Below are positions 13,956 to 24,100 of a stretch of 64,000 bases of DNA, one piece after another; position 1 is the first letter of the stretch, and the number at the start of each line of letters is the position of its first letter. The stretch is from Streptomyces coeruleorubidus (lineage in GTDB: Bacteria > Actinomycetota > Actinomycetes > Streptomycetales > Streptomycetaceae). The stretch lies in NCBI RefSeq assembly GCF_008705135.1, contig NZ_CP023694.1:6119001-6183000 (forward strand), written 5' to 3'. The position numbers were made by a program, and so were the translations under genes. Below the pieces are notes generated by a model. It did not search any database and was not told the DNA's origin. It worked only from the letters and a program-made list of their open reading frames with translations.

Positions 13956-16754
13956 CTAAAGGGCCTGCTTGCGAGTCAGATGGTTGAAGGCCAGCCAGCC
14001 CGGCAGCACGGGCAGCCACAGCGTCAGTAGGCGGAACAGCAGGACCGCCGGCGCCGCGACCTCCTTCGGCAGACCGACGGCGATCAGACCGACCGTCAGG
14101 GTCGCCTCGACCGCGCCCACACCGCCCGGGGTCGGCGCCGCGGACCCCAGGGCGTTGCCCGCGAGGAAGACGACGGCGACGCTGGCGAGGCTGATCGACG
14201 TGGACTCGTCACCGAACGCGCGGATCGACGCGTCCAGGCACATCACGAAGCAGGCGGTCAGCAGCAGCATGCCGCCGATGCCGGTGACCAGCTTCTGCGG
14301 CCGCTGGAGCACGTCCAGCATGCGCGGCACGACACCGGCGAACAGCGACCTCACGCGCGTGACGACGAACTTCCGCAGGAACGGCACCGAGGTCACCACG
14401 AGGACGAGCACCGCCACCGTCAGCAGGCCGGCGATGACCGTCCGGGACGGCGACAGTGACGGCGTCTTCTCGGTGCCGGTCAGATAGCCGAAGGACAGCA
14501 GCATCAGGATGTGACAGCCGAGCCCGAACAGCTGCGACGCTCCGACGCTCGCCACCGCGAGCCCCGGCCGCACTCCGGCGCGCTGGAGGAAGCGCGTGTT
14601 GAGGGCGACACCGCCCACGGCCGCCGGAGCGACGATCTTCACGAACGACCCGGCGACCTGCGCGGCCACGGTCCGCACGAACGGCACCCGCTCGGGCACG
14701 AACCCCAGCAGAGCCATCGCCGCCGCGACGTAGCTGCCCATCGAGAACAGCACGGCCGCGGCGACCCAGCCCCACTCGGCGTTCGCGATGAGCGGCCCGA
14801 ACTCGATGTGCGTGAGCTGCGTCAGCAGGAAGTACGCGCCGATCGCGCCGGCCATGAAACTGATCAGCGTGCGCGGCCGCACCCGCTCCAGCCGGGCCGG
14901 CTCGACCGGCGCCTGCGGCCTGATCCGCAGCACCTCGTGCCGGATCTGGGTGAGCAGGTCCTCCTCGCGCGCCTCCTCCAGGGCCTCGTCGATGGCCCGC
15001 TTCTCGGCCCGCTGCTCCGCCCGAACGGCCTTCTTGTCGGGTTTCTCCAGGGCTGGAACGGCGTCGTCCGAGGTGTCCTCCGGGCGCGCCGGCTTGGCCT
15101 GGCGGGATGCCTCCAGGACCGCCTCGCGCTCGCGCTGTGCCCGCTCCCGGGCCAGCCTGCGCAGCGTCGCGCGCGTGGAGCGGCTGAGCGCGATGGGCTG
15201 GAGCATCGGCAGACAGTCCGCCACCGCGTCGGGGCCGAGCACCTCCACCGCCGAGGCGACCGCTCGCTCCGCGCCCACCCGGAGCCCAAGGGTCACCAGC
15301 AGCTGGGACGTGTCCATGCGCAGCAGCAGGTCGCCGGCCGCGATCTCGCCGACGCGCAGGTCGGTGAGGATCACCGTGCCGGAACGATCCACCAGAATCG
15401 CGTCACCGACCAGCCTGCGGTGCGCGATGCGCCGGGACTGAAGAGCCTTCACCTGGTGCCAGGTGTCGCTCAGCAGGTCGTCGGTGATCTCCTCGTCCGG
15501 CAGCGAGTCCAGGGTGCGGCCCCCGCTGTGCTCGTAGACGAGCATCACCGCGTCGGGGCCAAGCTCGGAGGTGGCGATCAGCTTGGGCGCGTTGGCGCCG
15601 GCCGCGATGGCCGCGTACGCCAGCAGCGCCTCCTGCTCCAGGGCCTGGCGCAGCGACTGGAGGCTGCTGCGGGTGGCGAAGCCGCGCAGGGTCAGGTTGC
15701 GCCAGGCGCGGTAGAAGAAGCCCTGGGCCTGCTGCTCCCGGTCGACCACCGTCACGTCCAGCGGCGGGCCGTCCTCGAGCGTGACGAAGTAGCGCCGCCC
15801 GCGGTCCCCGGTGTCCGGGTTGTGGTCAGGGATGTCCTCGCGCGACGCGCTGACGGGTCGGAAGCCGACGGTCCGCAGTCCCGCCATCAGGGTCTGCCCG
15901 GTGGGCCGGACGTTGGGTGAGCCGACCGCGTAGAGCGTGCCGTAGGCCACGGTCCAGCCGATCAGCACCGTCAGGATGATCGAGAACGGTGTCGTGTACC
16001 CGGTGACGAGCATCGAGAAGGCGTCGAGGAGCAGCACGACCCACAGCACCGTGCGCCATCTGGGCCTGCGTGACATGCCGACGGCCGTCATGTACGCGAT
16101 GACCGGCGCCAGATAACCGTGCACGGGGTCGGTCAGCGCGTGGATGTCGCCGGGGGAGGGCTGGGTGAGCGCCTCCTGGATCGAGCCGGGGGCGGCGCGC
16201 GCGACCCACAGGTCGGTGGCGAGGGTCACACCGTGGGCGAGGACGGCCGCGAGCACGCCGTCGGCGATTCTGAGCCCGTCCCGTTTGATCAGCCGCTCGA
16301 TGGCGAAGGCGACCGGCACCAGCAGGATCGCGATGCTGGAGGCCAGCCCCGCGATCTTGATGAGCAGGTCGGGCGCCTGGCCCGTGCCCTTGTTGATGTC
16401 CTGTTCGAGGCCCGAGGTGGTGCCGTGCGCGAACGCGGCGATCCCGATCAGCAGCGCGACGGCGAGCACGCCCACCAGGAGCCGCATCAGGTCGGACGGG
16501 CGGTGCACGCGCGCGGGGAGCAGCGGTTCGTCGCCCTCCACCTCGTCGATGTGCACGGTGTCCTCGTCCTCGGCTGCCGTCGGGGCCTTCTTGCCGGACT
16601 TCCCGGCTGCCGTCGGAGCCTTCTCGGCGGACTTCTCGGCGGCCGTCCCGGCCTGGTCACCGGCCGGCTCGTGGCCGTCGTCCGGAGTGCCCGGGCGCGA
16701 CGAAGCGTCGGAGGTGCCCTCCGTGTTCTCGGGGTGCGCACCCTGCTGCTTCAT
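13956..16754 (-). CDS. Kinase-like/flippase-like multidomain membrane protein
   Basis: The 932-residue protein is layered. An acidic, disordered first 75 residues (repeats of TAAGKSGKKAPTAAE) lead into about five membrane helices to residue 260. A soluble kinase-like region follows (about 300-520, with AHRRLVGDAILVDRSGTVILTDL resembling a catalytic loop and the following strand). Next is a charged helical segment rich in Arg/Glu/Ala (530-640). A C-terminal block of about eight helices belongs to the UPF0104/LPG-synthase flippase family (PTPGGVGAVEATLTVGL). That family includes lipid flippases and related transporters. The kinase-like region lacks an obvious glycine loop and may be inactive. 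Its substrate is unknown. The nearby ATG of MIRDQEET, eight codons upstream, is a possible alternative start. Confidence 0.75.
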   Translation of the reverse strand: MKQQGAHPENTEGTSDASSRPGTPDDGHEPAGDQAGTAAEKSAEKAPTAAGKSGKKAPTAAEDEDTVHIDEVEGDEPLLPARVHRPSDLMRLLVGVLAVALLIGIAAFAHGTTSGLEQDINKGTGQAPDLLIKIAGLASSIAILLVPVAFAIERLIKRDGLRIADGVLAAVLAHGVTLATDLWVARAAPGSIQEALTQPSPGDIHALTDPVHGYLAPVIAYMTAVGMSRRPRWRTVLWVVLLLDAFSMLVTGYTTPFSIILTVLIGWTVAYGTLYAVGSPNVRPTGQTLMAGLRTVGFRPVSASREDIPDHNPDTGDRGRRYFVTLEDGPPLDVTVVDREQQAQGFFYRAWRNLTLRGFATRSSLQSLRQALEQEALLAYAAIAAGANAPKLIATSELGPDAVMLVYEHSGGRTLDSLPDEEITDDLLSDTWHQVKALQSRRIAHRRLVGDAILVDRSGTVILTDLRVGEIAAGDLLLRMDTSQLLVTLGLRVGAERAVASAVEVLGPDAVADCLPMLQPIALSRSTRATLRRLARERAQREREAVLEASRQAKPARPEDTSDDAVPALEKPDKKAVRAEQRAEKRAIDEALEEAREEDLLTQIRHEVLRIRPQAPVEPARLERVRPRTLISFMAGAIGAYFLLTQLTHIEFGPLIANAEWGWVAAAVLFSMGSYVAAAMALLGFVPERVPFVRTVAAQVAGSFVKIVAPAAVGGVALNTRFLQRAGVRPGLAVASVGASQLFGLGCHILMLLSFGYLTGTEKTPSLSPSRTVIAGLLTVAVLVLVVTSVPFLRKFVVTRVRSLFAGVVPRMLDVLQRPQKLVTGIGGMLLLTACFVMCLDASIRAFGDESTSISLASVAVVFLAGNALGSAAPTPGGVGAVEATLTVGLIAVGLPKEVAAPAVLLFRLLTLWLPVLPGWLAFNHLTRKQAL

Positions 16755-16940
16755 CGTCTCTTCTTGGTCTCGTATCACCGGTCACCGCCCGCACGATGGT
16801 GGCATGCCGCACCGACACACGGGGGCATCAGGGTGCACATGCGGGGGCGGACAGTCTGCCCGACGCGCTCCCTCCGGGTGAGGGAAACGCTCCGGAGCAC
16901 ACCCGTCCCGTTGTCGGTGGGGTGCGGCAGGATGGGGCGG

Positions 16941-17363
16941 ATGAGCGAGGAGAGCCTTCCGGAGGACGCCGGCGCGCAGGGCGCCCGCGCGGGGTACGAC
17001 AGCACCCGTGAGGAGCCCGGGGAAGCGCTGCCCGCGTACGCCGAGCGGGTCCTGGACGTCGCCGAACTGATCCCTGCGGGCCGTGTCATGACATACGGGG
17101 ACGTCGCCGAGTGGCTGGAGGAGGGCGGTCCGCGGCAGGTCGGCCGCGTGATGGCCCTCTACGGCGGGGCCGTTCCGTGGTGGCGCGTCGTCCGCGCGGA
17201 CGGCGTCCTGCTCCCGGGGCACGAGCAGCGGGCGCTCGGCCACTACCGCGCGGAGGGCACGCCCCTGAAGGAGGCGAGCCGGGCCACCGAGGGCCACCTG
17301 CCGCGCCTCGACATGAGACGGGCGCGCTGGGACGGCGGCGAACGCGCGGAGGGTCACACCTGA
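16941..17363 (+). CDS. Alkyltransferase-like protein (ATL) without catalytic cysteine
   Basis: This 140-residue protein matches the DNA-binding domain of O6-alkylguanine-DNA alkyltransferase. It has a helix-turn-helix (AGRVMTYGDVAEWLEEGGPRQVGRVMALY) and the region around the active site. Where the enzyme has P-C-H-R-V, this protein reads P79-W80-W81-R82-V83, so alkyl transfer is impossible. ATL proteins of this type bind O6-alkylguanine and hand the lesion to nucleotide excision repair. The gene is divergent from the flippase-like gene and upstream of the adnAB operon, so it opens a repair cluster. An ATG three codons upstream is a possible alternative start. Confidence 0.82.
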   Translation: MSEESLPEDAGAQGARAGYDSTREEPGEALPAYAERVLDVAELIPAGRVMTYGDVAEWLEEGGPRQVGRVMALYGGAVPWWRVVRADGVLLPGHEQRALGHYRAEGTPLKEASRATEGHLPRLDMRRARWDGGERAEGHT

Positions 17364-17629
17364 CAGCTTCCGCCATCGGACGCCCTCCCGTGTGACCCGT
17401 GATCCGTACGGGGGAACCTGGGCACGCGGTCGGTATGACGTACGTTCGTGAGATGAGGGACGTGGGTGCCATGAGCGCCACGAGTGACCGGCGGGAGTAA
17501 GGGGAAGCCCTGCTTCCGCCTCATCCGTCGGCGTAGCGTCGGCTGCACGCGTCCCCGTCACCCCGCGGTCACCGCCCGCCATGCGCGGTGGCCCGCCAAC
17601 CAGCACTTCCACCAGGACCGGCGAACCAC

Positions 17630-20600
17630 GTGAGCTCCTCTTCCTCCATCAGCGGCCTGTCGCACCCCCGCGTGCGCCGGGGGAGCCGTGGCGCTTACCG
17701 ATTGGTACGTACCCCTCCTGCCCGGGTGGACCCCCCTCTTTTGGACGCCTCGCAGCGCTCCGTGGTTGACCACACCACCGGCCCGCTGCTCGTTCTCGCA
17801 GGCCCGGGCACCGGCAAGACCACCACGCTGGTCGAGTCCGTGGCCGAGCGCATCGCCCGGGGCCACGATCCCGAGCGCGTCCTGGTGCTCACCTTCAGCC
17901 GCAAGGCGGCGGTGGAACTGCGCGATCGCATGGCCCTGCGGTGCGGCGCGGCCCGCGCTCCCCAGGCGACCACCTTCCACTCGTTCTGCTACGCCCTGGT
18001 CCGCGCCCACCAGGACAGCGACCTGTTCGTGGAGCCGGTGCGGCTGCTCTCCGGCCCCGAGCAGGACGTCTCGGTCCGGGAACTGCTCGCCGGCCAGGTG
18101 GACCTGGAGCGGCTGGGCCTCGCGCACGTGCGGTGGCCGGACGAGCTGCGCGCCTGCCTGACCACGCGTGGTTTCGCCGACGAGGTCCGCGCGGTCCTCG
18201 CCCGTACCCGTGAACTGGGTCTCAGCCCTGACGCGCTGGACGCCTTCGCCCGCCGTACGGGACGCCCCGACTGGCGCGCCGCCGCCGCCTTCCTCGCCGA
18301 GTACCTCGACGTGCTCGACCTCCAGGGCGTGATCGACTACGCAGAACTCGTCCACCGCGCGGTGCTCCTCGCCCGCCGGCCCGAGGTCGCCGCGTGGCTC
18401 GCCGCCCGGTACGACGCCGTCTACGTCGACGAGTACCAGGACACCGATCCCGCTCAGGTACGACTCCTGGACGCGCTGGCCGGCGGCGGGCGCACCCTCG
18501 TCGCCTTCGGGGACCCCGACCAGTCGATCTACGCGTTCCGCGGGGCGGATGTGAACGGCATCCTCGACTTCCCGCACGCCTTCCCACGCGCGGACGGCCA
18601 CCCTGCCCCCGTCGCGGTGCTGCGCACGTCCCGCCGCTCCGGCGCCGCGCTGGTGGCCGCCACCCGGCTGCTGACGCAGCGCATGCCACTGACCCGCCTG
18701 CCCGCCGAGAAGGTGCGCGCCCACCGCGAACTCGCTCCCCTACGGGACGGCGGCCGCGTCGAGGCGTACACGTACCCGACGCCCGGGACGGAGCTGGACA
18801 ACATCGCCGACATCCTCCGCAGGGCCCATCTCGAAGACGGCGTCCCCTGGAGCGAGATGGCCGTCCTGGTGCGCGCCGGCTCCCGCACCGTCCCGACGGT
18901 CCGCCGCGCCCTCACGGCGGCCGGCGTGCCCGTGGACGTCGACGGCGACGACGTGCCCTTGCGCCACGAACCGGCGGTGGCACCGCTGCTGACGGCGCTG
19001 CGGGCGGTGGCCACGGCGGAGGCGGGGACTTCTGGGACCGCGCTTGCCGAGCCTCAGGATCCCGACAGGGGCACCTGGGACACCTCCTTTGAGGACGCCC
19101 CTTCGGCGCAGCCGGACACCTCCTCCGAGGACACCCCTTCCACTCAGCCGGACACATCCTCCGAGGACGCCCCTTCCACTCAGCCGGACACATCCTCCGA
19201 GGACGCCCCTTCCGCGCAGCCGGATACCTCCTGGCTCGACACCGAGACCGCCCTCACCCTCCTCACCTCCCCGCTCGCGAGCATGGACGCCGCCGACCTG
19301 CGCCGCCTCGGACGGGCCCTGCGCGACGAGGAGCGGGCCGCGGGCAACCCGCTGCCGCCGCCCTCCGACGTGCTGCTCGCGCAGGCGCTCGCCGAGCCGG
19401 AGCGCCTCGCCGTGCACGACCCCACGTATGCGCGTGGCGCCCAGCGCCTCGGCGCCCTGCTGCGCAAGGCCCGTGAGCGGCTCGCGAGCGGCGGTACGGC
19501 CGAGGAGGCGCTGTGGGACCTGTGGGAGGGCACGCCGTGGCCCACGCGGCTGGAGCGGGCGGCCCGCCGGGGCGGCGCGGCCGGGCGCAACGCGGACCGC
19601 GATCTGGACGCCGTCTGCGCGCTGTTCGCGACCGCGGCCCGTGCCGAGGAGCGCACCGGAGGCCGGGGCGCCCTCAACTTCCTGGAGGAGATCGAGGCCG
19701 AGGACATCGCCGCCGACACCCTCACGCGCCGTGCCGTACGCCCCGACGCCGTCCGCCTGATGACCGCGCACCGCTCCAAGGGCCTGGAATGGCGCCTCGT
19801 GGTGGTCGCGGGCGTCCAGGAGGGCCTGTGGCCGGATCTGCGCCGCCGCGGCTCCCTGCTGGAGGCCGACCGCATCGGCCGCGACGGACTCGCCGAACCC
19901 CTCACCCCCGGCGCGCTGCTCGCCGAGGAGCGCCGCCTGTTCTACGTGGCCGCCACCCGCGCGCGTGAACGCCTCGTCGTGACCGCCGTCAAGGCCCCGG
20001 CGGACGACGGTGACCAGCCCTCCCGCTTTCTGACCGAACTCGGCGTCGAACCCAAGGACGTCACGGGACGCCCGCGCCGCCCGCTCTCCGTGGCGGCACT
20101 CGTCGCCGAACTGCGCGCCACCACGGTCGACCCGCGCGTCTCCGACGCCCTCCGGGAGGCCGCCGCCCGCCGCCTCGCCCGGCTCGCCGCCCTCGCCGAC
20201 GAGGACGGCCGCCCCTTGGTGCCGTCCGCGCACCCCTACCGCTGGTGGGGCATGTTCGAGCCGACCGAGTCCAAGGTGCCGCTGCGCGACCGCGACCAGC
20301 CCGTCGTGCTCTCCGGCAGCGCCCTCGACCAGCTCGCCAACACTTGCGCCCTGCAATGGTTCCTGGGCCGCGAGGTGAAGGCCGACGCGCCCGCGACCGC
20401 CGCCCAGGGCTTCGGCAACGTGGTGCACGTCCTCGCCGACGAGGTCGCCTCCGGGCACACCCCGGCCGACCTCTCCGTCCTCATGGAACGGCTCGACTCC
20501 GTGTGGAACGCCCTCGCCTTCGACGCGCCGTGGAAGTCGGACCAGGAGAAGGACAACGCGCGCGTGGCGCTCGAACGGTTCCTGAAGTGGCACGTCATGG

Positions 20601-21103
20601 ACCGCACCGGGCGTACCCCGGTGGCCAGCGAGCACGACTTCGACGTCACCCTCGAAGCCGGTGACTACCAGGTGCGCATCCGCGGCCAGATGGACCGCGT
20701 GGAGGCGGACGGCGAGGGCCGTGCCTACGTCGTCGACTTCAAGACCGGCAAACAGGCGCCCACCGGCAAGGAGGTGGAGCGCCACCCGCAGCTCGCGGTC
20801 TACCAACTGGCGGTCCGCGAGGGCGCCGTCGACGACGTCTTCGACGGTGTGCGACCCGAGCCGGGCGGCGCCGAACTCGTCCATCTGCGCCAGGGTGCCG
20901 CCCAGCGAGACGGCGGCGAGAATCTGCCCAAGGTGCAGGCCCAGGAGCCGCTGGAGGGGGAGTGGGTCGGCGACCTGCTGGCCACCGCGGCCGGCAAGGT
21001 CCTCGACGAACGGTTCACCCCGACCGCCGGTCAGCACTGCACGCACTGCGCGTTCCGGGCCTCCTGCAGCGCGCGGCAGGAGGGCCGCCATGTCGTCGAG
21101 TGA
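17630..21103 (+). CDS. adnA: AdnA, helicase-nuclease subunit of the AdnAB end-resection motor
   Basis: The 1157-residue protein starts at a GTG just after an in-frame upstream extension that lacks family similarity. An N-terminal UvrD-type motor has Walker A LAGPGTGKTT, VDEYQDTD and GDPDQSIY. The C-terminal RecB-family nuclease has VVDFKTGK and QLAVYQLA. Four cysteines, Cys906, Cys1137, Cys1140 and Cys1146, have the spacing of an AddB-type iron-sulfur staple. AdnA pairs with AdnB to resect double-strand breaks in actinobacteria. A run of four 12-residue repeats interrupts the motor region at 19079-19222. The next gene begins 91 bases later, in the same operon. Confidence 0.88.
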   Translation: MSSSSSISGLSHPRVRRGSRGAYRLVRTPPARVDPPLLDASQRSVVDHTTGPLLVLAGPGTGKTTTLVESVAERIARGHDPERVLVLTFSRKAAVELRDRMALRCGAARAPQATTFHSFCYALVRAHQDSDLFVEPVRLLSGPEQDVSVRELLAGQVDLERLGLAHVRWPDELRACLTTRGFADEVRAVLARTRELGLSPDALDAFARRTGRPDWRAAAAFLAEYLDVLDLQGVIDYAELVHRAVLLARRPEVAAWLAARYDAVYVDEYQDTDPAQVRLLDALAGGGRTLVAFGDPDQSIYAFRGADVNGILDFPHAFPRADGHPAPVAVLRTSRRSGAALVAATRLLTQRMPLTRLPAEKVRAHRELAPLRDGGRVEAYTYPTPGTELDNIADILRRAHLEDGVPWSEMAVLVRAGSRTVPTVRRALTAAGVPVDVDGDDVPLRHEPAVAPLLTALRAVATAEAGTSGTALAEPQDPDRGTWDTSFEDAPSAQPDTSSEDTPSTQPDTSSEDAPSTQPDTSSEDAPSAQPDTSWLDTETALTLLTSPLASMDAADLRRLGRALRDEERAAGNPLPPPSDVLLAQALAEPERLAVHDPTYARGAQRLGALLRKARERLASGGTAEEALWDLWEGTPWPTRLERAARRGGAAGRNADRDLDAVCALFATAARAEERTGGRGALNFLEEIEAEDIAADTLTRRAVRPDAVRLMTAHRSKGLEWRLVVVAGVQEGLWPDLRRRGSLLEADRIGRDGLAEPLTPGALLAEERRLFYVAATRARERLVVTAVKAPADDGDQPSRFLTELGVEPKDVTGRPRRPLSVAALVAELRATTVDPRVSDALREAAARRLARLAALADEDGRPLVPSAHPYRWWGMFEPTESKVPLRDRDQPVVLSGSALDQLANTCALQWFLGREVKADAPATAAQGFGNVVHVLADEVASGHTPADLSVLMERLDSVWNALAFDAPWKSDQEKDNARVALERFLKWHVMDRTGRTPVASEHDFDVTLEAGDYQVRIRGQMDRVEADGEGRAYVVDFKTGKQAPTGKEVERHPQLAVYQLAVREGAVDDVFDGVRPEPGGAELVHLRQGAAQRDGGENLPKVQAQEPLEGEWVGDLLATAAGKVLDERFTPTAGQHCTHCAFRASCSARQEGRHVVE
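19079..19222 (+). repeat. In-frame 36-base tandem repeat inside adnA
   Basis: Four 36-base units begin at 19079, 19115, 19151 and 19187, with a fifth partial start at 19223. They encode variants of DTSSEDAPSTQP. The repeats are nearly identical at the DNA level, always in frame, acidic and Ser/Pro-rich. They read like a flexible linker that could change copy number by slippage without breaking the gene. Confidence 0.9.
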
Positions 21104-21194
21104 TTTATCGCACCACCTGTGCTGACCTGTGCTTCTTCTGTCCCGGAAAGCGATCCGGCCGCCGCTGTCAGTGGCCGCCGCTAGCCTCTCTGAC

Positions 21195-24100
21195 GTGCCC
21201 GCCCGTATCGCCGATCCCGAACAGCTCAAAGACCTCCTCGGCATCCCCTTCACCCCTGAGCAGATGGCCTGCATCACCGCGCCGCCCGCCCCGCAGGTGA
21301 TCGTGGCCGGAGCCGGCTCGGGCAAGACGACGGTGATGGCGGCACGCGTGGTGTGGCTGGTCGGCACCGGCCAGGTCGCACCCGAGCAGGTGCTCGGCCT
21401 CACCTTCACCAACAAGGCCGCCGCCGAACTCGCCGAGCGCGTCCGCAAGGCGCTCGTCAAGGCCGGAGTCACCGACCCGGACGCCATCGACCCCGACAAC
21501 CCGCCGGGCGAGCCGGTGATCTCCACGTACCACGCCTTCGCGGGCCGCCTGCTCACCGACCACGGCCTGCGCATCGGCCTCGAGCCCACGTCCCGGCTGC
21601 TCGCCGACGCGACCCGATTCCAGCTCGCCGCGCGTGTGCTGCGCGAGGCCCCGGGGACCTACCCCGCCCTGACCCGTTCCTTCCCGGACCTGGTCGGCGA
21701 CCTCCTCACCCTCGACGCCGAGCTCGCCGAGCACCTCGTACGCCCGGAAGCGCTGCGCGCGTACGACGCCGAGCTGTTGCTGACCCTGCGCGGTGCCAAG
21801 CTCACCAACGCCGACCTGCGCAAGGTCCCCGACGCGGCGGCCGCCCGCCGTGAACTGGCCGAGCTGGTCACCCGCTACCGGGCCGCCAAGCGAGAGCGGG
21901 ACCTGCTCGACTTCGGCGACCAGATCGCCCTCTCGGCCCGGCTCGCGAAGATCCCCGAAGTGGGCCGCGACCTGCGCGACGAGTTCCGGGTGGTCCTCCT
22001 CGACGAGTACCAGGACACGTCGGTCGCCCAACGTGTCCTCCTGGCCGGCCTGTTCGGCGAGGGCACCGGCCATCCGGTCACCGCCGTCGGCGACCCCTGC
22101 CAGGCGATCTACGGCTGGCGCGGCGCCTCCGTCGCCAACCTCGACGACTTCCCCGAGCATTTCCCCCACGCCGACGGCCGTCCCGCGACCCGCCAGGCGC
22201 TCAGTGAGAACCGCCGCAGCGGCGGCCGCCTCCTCGACCTCGCCAACGACCTCGCGGAGCCGCTGCGCGCCCTGCACGCGGGCGTGGAGGCACTCCGCCC
22301 GGCCCCCGGCGCCGAACGCGACGGCATGGTGCGCTGCGCCCTGCTGCCCACCCACGCCGAGGAGATCGACTGGGCCGCCGACTCCGTCGCCCACCTCGTA
22401 CGGACCGGGACGGCACCCGGCGAGATCGCCGTGCTGTGCCGCACGGCGACCGACTTCGCCGAGATCCAGGGCGCCCTGGTGGCCCGGGACATCCCGGTCG
22501 AGGTGGTCGGCCTGTCCGGGCTGCTGCACCTGCCCGAGATCGCCGACCTCGTCGCCGTCTGCGAGGTCCTCCAGGACCCCGGCGCCAACGCCTCCCTGGT
22601 CCGGCTGCTGACCGGCCCGCGCTGGCGCATCGGCTCCCGCGACCTCGCCCTGCTGGGGCGGCGCGCCCGGCTCCTGGTGTCCCACGCGCGCGTGGAGGGC
22701 GACGACGACCCGGACCGCCGGCTCGCCGAGGCCGTCGAGGGAGTCGACCCCTCCGAGGTGATCTCGCTCGCGGACGCCCTCGACACGTTCCTGGAGACGC
22801 CGCTGGACGGCCACGGGGACGACGACGGACTGCCCTTCTCGCCCGACGCGCGCGTGCGCTTCGCCCGCCTGGCCACCGAACTGCGCGAGCTGCGCCGCTC
22901 CCTGGCCGACCCGCTGATGGACGTCCTGCACCGCGTCCTCGCCGTCACCGGCCTGGAGGTCGAGCTGTCGGCGTCCCCGCACGCCCTGGCCGCGCGCCGC
23001 CGCGAGACCCTCTCCAACTTCCTCGACGTCGCCGCCTCCTTCGCCGCCGGCGACAACGAGGCCACCCTGCTCGCCTTCCTCGGCTTCCTGCGCACCGCCG
23101 CCCAGTACGAGAAGGGCCTCGACAACGCCCTCCCCGGCGGCGAGAACACCGTCAAGGTGCTCACCGCCCACAAGTCAAAGGGCCTGGAGTGGGACGTCGT
23201 GGTCGTCCCCGGGCTGGTCACCGGCACCTTCCCCAGCAGCCAGGGCCGCGAGAAGTGGACCTCCCAGGGCAAGGTCCTGCCGCACCGGCTGCGCGGCGAC
23301 GCCGACACCCTGCCCGATGTGGAGTCCTGGGACGCCAGGGGCCTGAAGGCCTTCCACGAGGCCATGAAGGACCACCAGCACACCGAGGAACTCCGCCTCG
23401 GCTACGTCACCTTCACCCGCCCCCGTTCCCTGCTCCTGGGCTCCGGCCACTGGTGGGGGCCCACCCAGAAGAAGCGCCGCGGACCGTCCGCGTTCCTCCA
23501 GGCCCTCCACGACCGCTGCGCGGCCGGGTACGGCGAGATCGAGGCCTGGGCGGACGAACCCGCCGAGGACGCGGAGAACCCGGCCCTGCACCAGGCCACC
23601 GCCGACCAGGTCTGGCCCCTACCCCTGGACGAGGCGGCCCTGGCCCGGCGCCGCGCGGCCGCCGCGACCGTCCTGGCGCACCTGGAGGACCTCGCGTCCC
23701 ACGAGGACGGGCACCCCGCGGCCGTGCACGACCCGGACGGGGCCGACGACCCGGAGTGGCCGCCGCCCCCCGAGGACGACGAGCCTCCGTACGACGAACC
23801 GGACCCGTTCGACGACGATCCCTTCGACGACGCCCCCTTCGCGGAAGACCCCGTTGAGAGCGACGCCCTCTCGAAGGACCCGGCCGCCCCGGACGCGCGG
23901 CCCGCGGACCGCCCCACGGTTCCCCATCAGGCGGCCCCACCGGAGCCCCCAGCCGCGCGCCCCCACCCCACGACTCCGGACCACCCGCGACTCACCCCCG
24001 AGGAAGCCCGCACCGTCGCCTCCTGGGACCGCGACCTCGACGCCCTCGCCGGAGAGCTCCTGCGCGCCCGCGACAGCGTCACCGAGGTCCCCCTGCCCGC

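Noticed and set aside
17453..17500. A 15-codon frame with ATG and TAA ahead of adnA
   Set aside because: Very short with no clear ribosome binding site; a chance frame is as likely as a leader peptide.
18740..21589. A 949-residue minus-strand frame across adnA
   Set aside because: It mirrors AdnA codons and has no recognisable domain or ribosome binding site.
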